Position numbers and translations under genes: made by a program
The notes under the pieces: model-generated
Seen by the model: only the letters and a program-made list of their open reading frames with translations
Told to the model about the DNA's origin: nothing
Database searches by the model: none
Shown: in pieces, positions 7,405-15,127 of the stretch
How positions within the stretch are numbered: position 1 is the stretch's first letter
How the letters are laid out: each line of letters begins with the position of its first letter
From: Actinomycetota bacterium
GTDB lineage: Bacteria; Actinomycetota; Actinomycetes; Nanopelagicales; Nanopelagicaceae
DNA length: 30,216 nt
Direction of reading: 5' to 3'
Assembly (NCBI GenBank): GCA_005793655.1
Contig: SXRC01000027.1
Location: forward strand, 1-30,216

Positions 7405-7556
7405 GCCCAACCAGAGCGGTTCCACAGTTCCGCTGGCACCTCGTGCCGGCCGTCAGTGATGTTCCGTACCTTCTGGACCGAACAATATGACCTCGCAATA
7501 GGGAAGAGAAAAAAACCCTAAAGCTGGTCAAGGAGATGAAAGGAAGTAAATCAACT
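7405..7556 (+). other. Structured 5' leader of recA
   Basis: This is the transcribed spacer before recA. Bases 7401-7480 hold 52 G/C of 80, well above the surroundings. Visible hairpins are AGCGG (7415-7419) with CCGCT (7430-7434), extendable by CC/GG across a bulge, and GGCAC (7435-7439) with GTGCC (7443-7447) around a 3-nt loop. The two compete for the GG at 7435-7436 if the first is extended. An AGGG...CCCT pairing near 7500-7519 is also possible. The leader ends in a purine-rich stretch carrying the ribosome-binding site. It may be a regulatory RNA leader; no known riboswitch class is recognised. Confidence 0.4.
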
Positions 7557-8651
7557 ATGGCCTCTGCAAATAGAGAACCACAAGATGATAAAAAAGAAGA
7601 CAAACGATCTAGTGATCGTGCTAAATCCCTAGATACCGCCCTTGCCCAAATCGAGCGTCAGTTCGGTAAAGGATCGGTAATGAAAATGGGAGATCGCAAA
7701 GCTGTTGCCATGGAGGTTATTCCAACTGGCTCAGTTGCATTGGATATCGCACTCGGCGTTGGTGGCTTGCCACGAGGCCGCGTTGTAGAGATCTATGGCC
7801 CAGAATCATCAGGTAAAACCACAGTGGCTTTGCATGCAATTGCTAATGCCCAAAAAGCTGGTGGTATTGCAGCATTTATTGATGCTGAGCACGCCCTTGA
7901 TCCAGAGTATGCAAAGAAACTTGGCGTTGATATTGATGCGCTATTAGTTTCACAACCAGATACTGGTGAACAAGCACTTGAAATTATGGATATGTTAGTA
8001 AGATCAGGAGCAATTGATATTGTTGTAGTCGACTCAGTTGCTGCTTTGGTACCAAGAGCTGAAATTGAGGGTGAAATGGGTGACTCTCATATGGGTCTGC
8101 AAGCTCGCCTGATGTCACAAGCACTTCGCAAAATGACTGGTGCGCTGCACCAATCAAAGACCACTGCCATTTTTATCAATCAGTTACGCGATAAAATTGG
8201 TGTCTTCTTTGGTTCACCTGAAACTACCACCGGTGGAAAAGCGCTTAAGTTCTACGCCTCAATTCGGATGGATGTTCGTCGAATTGAAACCTTAAAAGAT
8301 GGCCAAGAGGCGGTAGGTAATAGAACTCGAGTCAAGATTGTTAAAAACAAGGTGGCCCCACCATTTAAGCAAGCAGAGTTTGACATCATTTACGGTGTTG
8401 GAATCAGCCGTGAAGGATCACTAATTGATCTTGGTGTGGAATCTGAGATTGTTAAGAAATCTGGTGCTTGGTTCACCTACGAGGGTGATCAACTAGGCCA
8501 GGGCAAAGAAAATGCCCGTGCCTTTTTAATTGATAATCCAGATCTTGCTAATGAGATTGAAAAGAAGATCCGTGCATCATATGTGCCTGCTGAGGTTGAC
8601 CCTGCACTAGTTGCAGCAGTTGATGAAGCAACAGCTGATGTTGAGTTCTAA
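7557..8651 (+). CDS. recA: Recombinase RecA
   Basis: RecA is the strand-exchange protein and SOS co-protease. With the chosen start it has 364 residues. Visible features are Walker A GPESSGKTT (residues 81-89), the MAW-type segment AEHALDPEYAKKLGVD, Walker B IVVVDSVAALVPRAE, L1/L2 loops around GEMGDSHMGLQAR and FINQLRDKIGVFFGSPETTTGG, and an acidic C-terminus. The ATG at 7557 is preferred because AAAGGAAG lies about 10 nt upstream. The in-frame ATG at 7536 directly touches its AGGAG, leaving no spacing, and would add seven residues. No intein is present, unlike in M. tuberculosis. Expression is controlled by the LexA box at 7377. recX follows. Confidence 0.97.
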   Translation: MASANREPQDDKKEDKRSSDRAKSLDTALAQIERQFGKGSVMKMGDRKAVAMEVIPTGSVALDIALGVGGLPRGRVVEIYGPESSGKTTVALHAIANAQKAGGIAAFIDAEHALDPEYAKKLGVDIDALLVSQPDTGEQALEIMDMLVRSGAIDIVVVDSVAALVPRAEIEGEMGDSHMGLQARLMSQALRKMTGALHQSKTTAIFINQLRDKIGVFFGSPETTTGGKALKFYASIRMDVRRIETLKDGQEAVGNRTRVKIVKNKVAPPFKQAEFDIIYGVGISREGSLIDLGVESEIVKKSGAWFTYEGDQLGQGKENARAFLIDNPDLANEIEKKIRASYVPAEVDPALVAAVDEATADVEF

Positions 8652-8674
8652 CCTTTAAAATCAATTAATACACC

Positions 8675-9163
8675 TTGAAAAAATCTCAAGAGGTAGTAGC
8701 TGATCCCTACTCCGAGGCGATGTCAATTGCGTTATACGCACTTGCCCCTCGCGCAAAGAGTAGGGATGAGTTATTCAAACAATTACTAAAACGTGGATCA
8801 GATCGCGAGATAGCAAACTCAGTTTTAGATTCCCTGGAGTTGCAGGGCTTATTAAATGATCTTGAGTTCGCTAAATTATGGTCAGAATCTCGCCAACGGA
8901 GTAAGAAGCTAAGTAAGCGAGTAATTGCTGGTGAATTGCGTGGAAAAGGTGTATCACAGGATGTGATTAATGAGGTTATTGAAAGTATCGATGATGAGAC
9001 TGAGTACCAACAGGCATTTTTGTTGGCGCAGCGAAAATACAACAGCATTCACCACTTAGATCCAGAGGTGGTCTATCGCAGAATCTCAGGGCTATTGGCT
9101 CGTAAGGGATATGGCCATGGAATCTGCGCAAAAATTATGCGGGAGTTAAGCGGCGGTAATTAG
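8675..9163 (+). CDS. recX: RecA regulator RecX
   Basis: RecX binds RecA filaments and restrains their activity. The 162-residue product has the usual three-helix repeats: LYALAPRAKSRDELFKQLLKRG, LNDLEFAKLWSESRQ and the C-terminal repeat ending GYGHGICAKIMRELSG. The position 23 nt after recA is the standard arrangement. The start is taken as TTG 8675, giving MKKSQEVVADPYSEAM; the ATG at codon 16 (8720) is a possible alternative that would leave the RecX core intact. It probably shares the LexA-controlled recA transcript. Confidence 0.9.
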   Translation: MKKSQEVVADPYSEAMSIALYALAPRAKSRDELFKQLLKRGSDREIANSVLDSLELQGLLNDLEFAKLWSESRQRSKKLSKRVIAGELRGKGVSQDVINEVIESIDDETEYQQAFLLAQRKYNSIHHLDPEVVYRRISGLLARKGYGHGICAKIMRELSGGN

Positions 9164-9180
9164 CAAGTAGAATTAGGCAT

Positions 9181-10506
9181 ATGCCTACCTTTGTAGTTGA
9201 AACCTACGGTTGCCAGATGAATGTCCATGATTCAGAGCGAATTTCTGGACTGTTACTAAATGCTGGTTATACCCAAGCCTTAGCTGATACCCAACCAGAT
9301 CTAGTTGTCTTTAATACTTGCGCAGTCAGAGAGAATGCGGATAATAAACTTTATGGAAATTTATCCTTCTTAGCTCCCCGTAAGAAAAGTGACCCAAACT
9401 TTCAAATTGCAGTAGGTGGTTGCATGGCGCAAAAGGATCAAGATGCGATCATCGAGCGTGCCCCATATGTTGATGTGGTTTTTGGAACTCACAATATTGG
9501 CTCACTGCCAGTGTTACTAGAGCGGGCAAGAATTGAAGAGGCATCCCAAGTTGAGATCAAGGAATCACTAGAACATTTTCCATCCACGCTGCCGGTAAAG
9601 CGTGACTCAGCCTTTTCAGCTTGGGTCTCAGTCTCAGTTGGCTGCAATAACACCTGCACATTTTGTATCGTGCCACAGCTGCGGGGAATTGAAAAAGATC
9701 GCCCAATGGCGCAGATTATGAAGGAGGTGCACTCCTTAGTTGATCAAGGAGTAATTGAGATTACCTTACTTGGTCAAAATGTTAATGCTTATGGTGTTGA
9801 TTTTGGTGATCGATCAGCCTTTGCTAACTTACTTAAAGAGTGTGGAAAAGTTGATGGTTTAGAGCGGGTTAGATTTATGTCCCCCCATCCTCGAGATTTC
9901 ACTGATGATGTGATTGAAGTAATGGCACAAACAAAAAATGTTATGCCACATCTACACATGCCGTTGCAATCAGGAAGTGACAAAGTCTTACAACTTATGC
10001 GAAGGTCTTATCGACGGGATCGATATCTAGGAATTATTGATCGGGTCAGAAAAGCTATGCCAGATGCAGCGATCACTACCGACATAATTGTGGGATTCCC
10101 AGGTGAGAGTGATGAGGATTTTGCACAAACAATTGATTTGGTAGCGCAAGTGAGATTTTCTGCTGCCTATACATTTCAATATTCAAAGCGACCAGGAACC
10201 CCAGCTGCGACTATGCCTGATCAGATTCCAGATGATGTGATGGCTGATCGTTATAACCAGTTGCATAAGATTCAACAAGAAATTTCAAAGGAAGAAAATG
10301 AGCGGTCAGTCGGCAAAAAAGTTGAGCTGCTTGTTTCCGGGCATGAAGGCCGACATGATCTTGACCAAAACCGCATGAACGGGCGCAGCGTAGATTTTAG
10401 ATTGACTCACTTTGATAACTCAGCGCAATCTGCCAGGCCAGGTGATTTAGTTGAGGTGAAAGTGATGAGGATTTTGCACAAACTATTGATTTGGCAGAGC
10501 AAGTGA
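9181..10506 (+). CDS. miaB: tRNA-2-methylthio-N6-dimethylallyladenosine synthase MiaB, C-terminus altered by duplication
   Basis: MiaB is a radical-SAM methylthiotransferase acting on i6A37 of tRNA. The N-terminal cluster cysteines are C11 (YGCQMNVHDSE), C47 (NTCAVRENA) and C81 (GGCMAQ). The radical-SAM motif CNNTCTFC uses C155, C159 and C162. The TRAM domain begins near residue 370. All catalytic parts are present. After VEVKV the frame runs into a second copy of an internal 353-bp segment in the wrong phase and ends after about 14 foreign residues (MRILHKLLIWQSK) at 441 residues. It therefore lacks the last TRAM strand and the native tail. Removing one repeat copy gives a continuous 478-residue MiaB, a normal family length. 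It could retain activity, or the break could be an assembly artefact. Confidence 0.9.
   Translation: MPTFVVETYGCQMNVHDSERISGLLLNAGYTQALADTQPDLVVFNTCAVRENADNKLYGNLSFLAPRKKSDPNFQIAVGGCMAQKDQDAIIERAPYVDVVFGTHNIGSLPVLLERARIEEASQVEIKESLEHFPSTLPVKRDSAFSAWVSVSVGCNNTCTFCIVPQLRGIEKDRPMAQIMKEVHSLVDQGVIEITLLGQNVNAYGVDFGDRSAFANLLKECGKVDGLERVRFMSPHPRDFTDDVIEVMAQTKNVMPHLHMPLQSGSDKVLQLMRRSYRRDRYLGIIDRVRKAMPDAAITTDIIVGFPGESDEDFAQTIDLVAQVRFSAAYTFQYSKRPGTPAATMPDQIPDDVMADRYNQLHKIQQEISKEENERSVGKKVELLVSGHEGRHDLDQNRMNGRSVDFRLTHFDNSAQSARPGDLVEVKVMRILHKLLIWQSK
10108..10460 (+). repeat. Tandem duplication inside miaB, copy 1
   Basis: This 353-bp unit covers the end of the radical-SAM domain and most of the TRAM domain. 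It is followed head-to-tail by a second copy offset by 353 bp, which is not a multiple of three. The two copies match at 334 of 353 positions (19 differences counted by eye, no gaps). Confidence 0.95.
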
Positions 10507-10813
10507 GATTTTCTGCTGCTTATACATTTCAATATTCAAAGCGACCAGGAACCCCAGCTGCAACTATGCCTGATCAGATTCCAGATGATGTGATGGCTGA
10601 TCGGTATAACCAGTTGCATAAGATCCAACAAGAAATCTCTAGGCAAGAAAATGAACGCTTAATTGGCAAAAAAGTTGAGCTGCTTGTTTCCGGGCATGAA
10701 GGCCGACATGATCTTGACCAAAACCGTATGAACGGACGCAGCGCAGATTTTAGATTGACTCACTTTGATAACTCAGCGCAATCTGCCAGGCCAGGTGATT
10801 TAGTTGAGGTGAA
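10461..10813 (+). repeat. Tandem duplication inside miaB, copy 2
   Basis: This is the second copy of the 353-bp miaB segment. Both edges of the unit carry the tetranucleotide AGTG (10108-10111, 10461-10464, and again after copy 2 at 10814), so the junction shows short microhomology. In the miaB frame 11 of the 18 differing codons are synonymous. The copy continues into the native miaB 3' end. Confidence 0.95.
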
Positions 10814-10970
10814 AGTGCTGCAAGCTTTTGCAAATCACATTGTTGCAGGTGCGCCAATTAATCTGCAAAAAACTAAGGGTGGGGATGCACATGCCACTTG
10901 GATGTCGGAAAAAGGTGATAAAAAAATTCTATTAGGAATTCCCACCTTAGCTTCGCTGAAATCTTTATAG
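10491..10970 (+). pseudogene. miaB: Detached C-terminal part of miaB (TRAM domain)
   Basis: This 159-residue open frame begins at a TTG inside repeat copy 2 and overlaps the end of the upstream miaB frame by 16 bases. It encodes the end of the radical-SAM barrel, the whole TRAM domain (NERLIGKKVELLVSGHEGRH... GDLVEVKVLQAF) and the natural MiaB tail ending ASLKSL. It has no cluster cysteines and no SAM-binding motif, so it cannot be a methylthiotransferase on its own. It is best read as the 3' part of miaB pushed out of frame. Its overlap with the upstream stop would allow coupled translation, but nothing shows that this happens. miaA begins four bases after it. Confidence 0.85.
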
Positions 10971-10974
10971 TTTA

Positions 10975-11877
10975 ATGAGTTTAATTATAATTTGTGGTGC
11001 AACTGCAACTGGAAAAAGTGATTTAGCAGTAGCACTTGCCCAGCAGATAAAGGCTGAGGTTATCAATGCTGATTCGATGCAGCTATATAAAGGAATGGAT
11101 ATTGGTACTGCAAAGCTATCTTTAGCAGAGCGATCAGGAGTCACTCATCATTTAATTGATGTATTAGATATAAAAGAGGAGGCAAATGTCTCTTGGTATC
11201 AAAGCTTAGCTAGAGAAAAAATTGATGAGCTTATCGGCTCAGGCAAAAAATTTGTTGTAGTCGGTGGTACTGTATTGTATATAAAATCAATATTGGATGA
11301 TTTAAATTTCCCAGACACTGATCCAGTAATTCGCCAAAAAATCACTGATGAAGCTGAGAAAGTTGGCAATGAGGTGATGCACCAAAAATTAGCAAAGCTA
11401 GATCCAGCTGCAGCCCTCGCCATTCCTAAAGAAAATATCCGACGAATTATCAGAGCCCTTGAAGTAATTGAGTTAACTGGTAAACCATTTACCGCAAATC
11501 TGCCAAGACAAGAAAGCAGTAAATATCCAAGTGCAAAGCAGTTTGGCTTAGTACTTGATCGGGACAATCTGGATGAAAAAATTGATAAGCGAGTTGAACA
11601 GATGTGGGCAAAGGGATTTGCACGCGAAGTTTTACATTTGATGAACCAAGGTTTAGCTCAAGCCACTACCGCCAAGATGGCTCTTGGTTATAGCCAAATT
11701 ATGAGCTATCTAAATAGTGAGTGTGATGAAGAGTTTGCGAAGGCTGAAACAAAACGCGTTACCCGTGCTTATGCCAGAAGGCAGGAAACCTGGTTTTCTA
11801 GGGATGAACGAATTAATTGGTTAGCACCAGCAACCAAACAAGTACAGCTAGAAAAAGTATTGGCTAGTATTAATTAA
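10975..11877 (+). CDS. miaA: tRNA dimethylallyltransferase MiaA
   Basis: MiaA transfers a dimethylallyl group to A37 of tRNAs, making the i6A substrate used by MiaB upstream. The 300-residue product has the P-loop GATATGKSDLA (G8-S15). It also has NADSMQLYKGMDIGTAK and HHLIDVLD near residues 34-62, VVGGTVLYIKSIL near 95-107, and a C-terminal RVTRAYARRQETWFSRD segment, all diagnostic. The ATG start lies 4 nt after the miaB-derived frame, and the TAA shares one base with the ATG of dapF. Length and motifs are normal. Confidence 0.95.
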   Translation: MSLIIICGATATGKSDLAVALAQQIKAEVINADSMQLYKGMDIGTAKLSLAERSGVTHHLIDVLDIKEEANVSWYQSLAREKIDELIGSGKKFVVVGGTVLYIKSILDDLNFPDTDPVIRQKITDEAEKVGNEVMHQKLAKLDPAAALAIPKENIRRIIRALEVIELTGKPFTANLPRQESSKYPSAKQFGLVLDRDNLDEKIDKRVEQMWAKGFAREVLHLMNQGLAQATTAKMALGYSQIMSYLNSECDEEFAKAETKRVTRAYARRQETWFSRDERINWLAPATKQVQLEKVLASIN

Positions 11878-12671
11878 TGATAAAAGCCACTTACGGGCAT
11901 GGTACGCATAATGATTTTGTATTAGTTTTTGATGAAAATGATGAAATTAGGTTTACACCAGATCAGATCAAGCGAATTTGTGATCGTAAGAATGGTGTGG
12001 GTAGTGATGGCTTAATTAAGATAATAAAAAAAGATGGTTCATGGTTTATGGATTATTCCAATGCGGATGGTTCAGTAGCTGAAATGTGCGGCAATGGCAT
12101 TCGGGTAATGGCTAGATATTTAACCGATCGTGGACATCAACCAAGTGGCATATATGCAATTAATACCCGTGATGGGCGAAAATTTCTATCTGTTCCAAAG
12201 GTGGGTGATATTTCAGTAAATATGGGTCAAGTTTCTGTGGTGCCTGGTGAGATATCGGTTTCTGCAAACTCAAATAATTTCCTCGGTTTGAATATCAATA
12301 TGGGAAATCCACATGCTGTGGTTTTTGTTGATGATTTAGATTTAGTAGGTGATTTAAGGCAAGTGCCAACTGTGACACCTGCTGAAGAGTATCCAGAGGG
12401 TGTGAATATTGAGTTTGTTAAATTTTTAGAGGGTAACAAAATTCAAATGCGGGTACATGAGCGCGGAGTTGGTGAGACGCAATCTTGTGGTACTGGAACT
12501 TGCGCGGTGGCACTTGCAGCCACTATCAAGAAAGGAAAATCACTACCAATTAAGTGGGAGATAAACCCACCGGGTGGGAGATTAATTGTTGAGATTGATG
12601 GCCACAGAAATGCGACTCTAACTGGTCCAGCTGAGTTAGTTAAAGAGGTTGAATTGGACAAGTATTTGTGA
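11877..12671 (+). CDS. dapF: Diaminopimelate epimerase
   Basis: DapF interconverts LL- and meso-diaminopimelate for lysine and peptidoglycan synthesis. The two catalytic cysteines are visible as C71 in AEMCGNGIR and C204 in TQSCGTGTCAVA. The N-terminal GHGTHNDFV and the GNPHAVVFV segment also fit. The length of 264 residues is normal. The start shares a base with the miaA stop, and the TGA overlaps the GTG of hflX by four bases. Synteny miaA-dapF-hflX is typical for actinobacteria. This is the true lysine-pathway epimerase; the related-fold enzyme encoded at 14119-15123 is a different, catabolic member. Confidence 0.96.
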   Translation: MIKATYGHGTHNDFVLVFDENDEIRFTPDQIKRICDRKNGVGSDGLIKIIKKDGSWFMDYSNADGSVAEMCGNGIRVMARYLTDRGHQPSGIYAINTRDGRKFLSVPKVGDISVNMGQVSVVPGEISVSANSNNFLGLNINMGNPHAVVFVDDLDLVGDLRQVPTVTPAEEYPEGVNIEFVKFLEGNKIQMRVHERGVGETQSCGTGTCAVALAATIKKGKSLPIKWEINPPGGRLIVEIDGHRNATLTGPAELVKEVELDKYL

Positions 12672-14122
12672 GTGATAAAGAAATTGGTAATGGTGAAGGT
12701 TTAGAGATTGATATCAATACTTTAATTCGTGAAAATGCTCAAGCTGTTGCTGATTATGAGTTAGCAGATTCACCACAAATTGGTAATCAAGATCGACAAG
12801 ATCGTCAAGCCCTTCGAAGAGTCAGTGGATTATCTACAGAATTACAGGATGTCTCTGATGCTGAGTACCGGCAATTACGTCTTGAAAAAGTTGTGCTAGT
12901 TGGTGTTTGGACTGAAGGAACTTCAAAGGATGCAGATAATTCACTCAAGGAGTTGGCTGCCTTGGCAGAGACTGCTGGCTCACAAGTGATGGAGGCGCTA
13001 ATTCAGCGAAGAGATAAGCCGGATGCGGCAACATTTATTGGATCTGGAAAAGTGGCAGAGGTTAGGCAAGCAGTTGTCGCAACTGGAGCAGATACTGTGG
13101 TTTGTGATGGTGAATTATCGCCAGCGCAACTTAGAACTTTAGAACAAAAAGTAAAAGTAAAAGTTATTGATCGCACTGCATTGATTCTGGATATTTTTGC
13201 CCAACATGCAAAAAGTAGAGAAGGTAAAGCTCAAGTTGAGCTGGCGCAAATGTCTTACATGTTGCCAAGGCTTCGTGGTTGGGGTGAATCTTTATCTCGC
13301 CAAGCAGGAGGTATTGGTGGAAGAGGTCCTGGTGAAACCAAAATTGAAACAGATCGGCGAAGAATCAATGACAAGATGGCAAAACTACGGCGTGAGATTA
13401 AGGATATGAAAACCTCGCGTGATACTAAGCGAAATGAGAGAAGAAGAAAAAATATTCCATCGGTGGCTATTGCTGGTTATACAAATGCTGGTAAATCCTC
13501 ACTATTAAATAGATTAACTGGCTCAGATGTACTAGTTGAAAATGCATTATTTGCAACCTTGGATCCAACGGTTAGAAAGACTCAAAGTGATGATGGACGT
13601 ATTTATACATTTACCGATACTGTCGGATTTGTTCGCCATCTGCCTCACCAGTTAGTAGAGGCATTTAAATCAACACTTGAAGAGGTCTCACAATCAGATT
13701 TAATTGTGCATGTAGTAGATGGTGCTCATCCTGATCCATTTGAACAAATAAGAGCAGTGCGTGGAGTTATCAATGAGATTGGTGGTGGGGAGATAATGGA
13801 GATTATTGCCATCAATAAAGCAGATATTGCAGCTCCGGAGGTGCTGATGGAGTTATTGCGCAAGGAGAGTAATGCTTATGCAATTTCAGCTAGAACTGGT
13901 TACGGCGTCCAAGCTTTAATTAAAGCGATTGAATCTCATTTGCCTAAACCGAAAGTTGAGATCCAGGCAGTTATTCCATTTGGTCGGGGAGATTTAGTTA
14001 GCTTAATTCATGAACAAGGTGAGATTATTTCTGAGGAGTATTTACCTGAGGGAACAAAAATTCATGCAATGGTTGGTGGAGCGCTAGCTAGAAAAATTGA
14101 GCTGCTAGAGGTTAATTCTTAA
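12668..14122 (+). CDS. hflX: Ribosome-associated GTPase HflX
   Basis: HflX binds and splits stalled or hibernating 70S ribosomes under stress. The 484-residue product has the HflX N-terminal domain (VLVGVWTEG... RRDKPDAATFIGSGKV), the linker GGIGGRGPGETKIETDRRR, and the GTPase domain. In the GTPase domain G1 is GYTNAGKSS (about 269), G3 is DTVGFVRHLPHQL (about 317) and G4 is NKAD (about 383). A short C-terminal domain follows. The GTG start overlaps dapF. The stop overlaps the stop of the convergent epimerase gene by four bases, so no intergenic terminator separates them. In many actinobacteria hflX is followed by lexA, which is absent here. Confidence 0.95.
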   Translation: MSDKEIGNGEGLEIDINTLIRENAQAVADYELADSPQIGNQDRQDRQALRRVSGLSTELQDVSDAEYRQLRLEKVVLVGVWTEGTSKDADNSLKELAALAETAGSQVMEALIQRRDKPDAATFIGSGKVAEVRQAVVATGADTVVCDGELSPAQLRTLEQKVKVKVIDRTALILDIFAQHAKSREGKAQVELAQMSYMLPRLRGWGESLSRQAGGIGGRGPGETKIETDRRRINDKMAKLRREIKDMKTSRDTKRNERRRKNIPSVAIAGYTNAGKSSLLNRLTGSDVLVENALFATLDPTVRKTQSDDGRIYTFTDTVGFVRHLPHQLVEAFKSTLEEVSQSDLIVHVVDGAHPDPFEQIRAVRGVINEIGGGEIMEIIAINKADIAAPEVLMELLRKESNAYAISARTGYGVQALIKAIESHLPKPKVEIQAVIPFGRGDLVSLIHEQGEIISEEYLPEGTKIHAMVGGALARKIELLEVNS

Positions 14123-15123
14123 ACTATAAAACCATTTGGGAATGGATCTGTTGGATCTAGCATCCAAGTTGCTTCACCCATCACCCAAGCTCTACCAGTT
14201 ACTGTGGGCACAATCGCTGGTAATCCACCAACAGTTGTATGCTCTTTAACTCTTCCTTCAAATTGTGAACCAATCCAAGATTCATTAATTAAAACGTCGG
14301 TATCTTTGAATTCATTTCGGGCAACCATTTGTGCCAATCTGGCACTTGTTCCAGTTCCACATGGAGATCGATCAAACCAGCCAGGATGAATTGCCATGGC
14401 ATTTTTCCAGTGCAATGAATTTTTACCTGGTGAAATAAAATCAATATGGTGACAAACTGCAATATCAGCATTTTCAGGATGCACAGGTCGATTTTGTTCA
14501 TTTATTGCATCACTAACCGCTAAGCCTGCGGAGAGAAATTTTTCGCCATTCTCATGTTTAAATTCAATTCCAATTCGATCAACTGGAATGATTGCATAAA
14601 AATTGCCACCAAAAGCCATATCGTATTTAATTTTGCCATAACCAGGGACATCAACAACTTGGTCAATCTGATACGAAAAAGAGGGCACATTAGTTAAAGT
14701 AACTTTCTCAGCTTTGCCGTTTTTTACATGTACATCAACCACTACTAATCCAGCTGGGGTATCAAGACGAACAGTTGTGATGGGTTCACTTATCTGTACT
14801 AATCTTTTTTCAACTAAAACTGTGGCAACACCAATTGTTCCATGCCCACACATTGGTAAACATCCTGATACCTCAATAAATACCACCCCCCAGTCAGCAT
14901 CTGATCTAGTTGGTTTTTGCAGTATTGCACCACTCATTGCCGGGTGACCCCTTGGTTCATACATTAACCACTGGCGCAGGTGATCCATATGCTCCATGAA
15001 ATATAAGCGTTTTTCAAACATGGTTTTTCCTGGGATTTCATCAATGCCACTAGTTACTACCCTAGTTGGCATTCCTTCAGTATGCGATTCAACCGTCGTA
15101 ACGGTGCGCAGACTATTTTTCAT
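14119..15123 (-). CDS. lhpA: 4-hydroxyproline 2-epimerase (proline racemase family)
   Basis: This 334-residue protein belongs to the proline racemase family. Both catalytic positions are cysteine: C92 in MCGHGTIG and C255 in DRSPCGTGTSA. Cys-Cys members are proline racemases or 4-hydroxyproline 2-epimerases, whereas trans-3-hydroxyproline dehydratases have Thr at the second site. With a hydroxyproline-type dehydrogenase and deaminase in the same operon, epimerisation of trans-4-hydroxy-L-proline to cis-4-hydroxy-D-proline is the best reading. It is the last gene of the minus-strand operon, 4 nt after the deaminase gene, and its stop overlaps that of hflX. Plain proline racemase is the main alternative. 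Confidence 0.86.
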   Translation of the reverse strand: MKNSLRTVTTVESHTEGMPTRVVTSGIDEIPGKTMFEKRLYFMEHMDHLRQWLMYEPRGHPAMSGAILQKPTRSDADWGVVFIEVSGCLPMCGHGTIGVATVLVEKRLVQISEPITTVRLDTPAGLVVVDVHVKNGKAEKVTLTNVPSFSYQIDQVVDVPGYGKIKYDMAFGGNFYAIIPVDRIGIEFKHENGEKFLSAGLAVSDAINEQNRPVHPENADIAVCHHIDFISPGKNSLHWKNAMAIHPGWFDRSPCGTGTSARLAQMVARNEFKDTDVLINESWIGSQFEGRVKEHTTVGGLPAIVPTVTGRAWVMGEATWMLDPTDPFPNGFIV

Positions 15124-15127
15124 TGAT

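Noticed and set aside
7536..7556. Upstream ATG at 7536 as the recA start
   Set aside because: Its AGGAG touches the ATG with no spacing; the ATG at 7557 has a better-placed site. It remains possible.
11199..11567. Long antisense frame inside miaA (and similar antisense frames elsewhere)
   Set aside because: It lies fully opposite a strongly supported gene and its product resembles no family.
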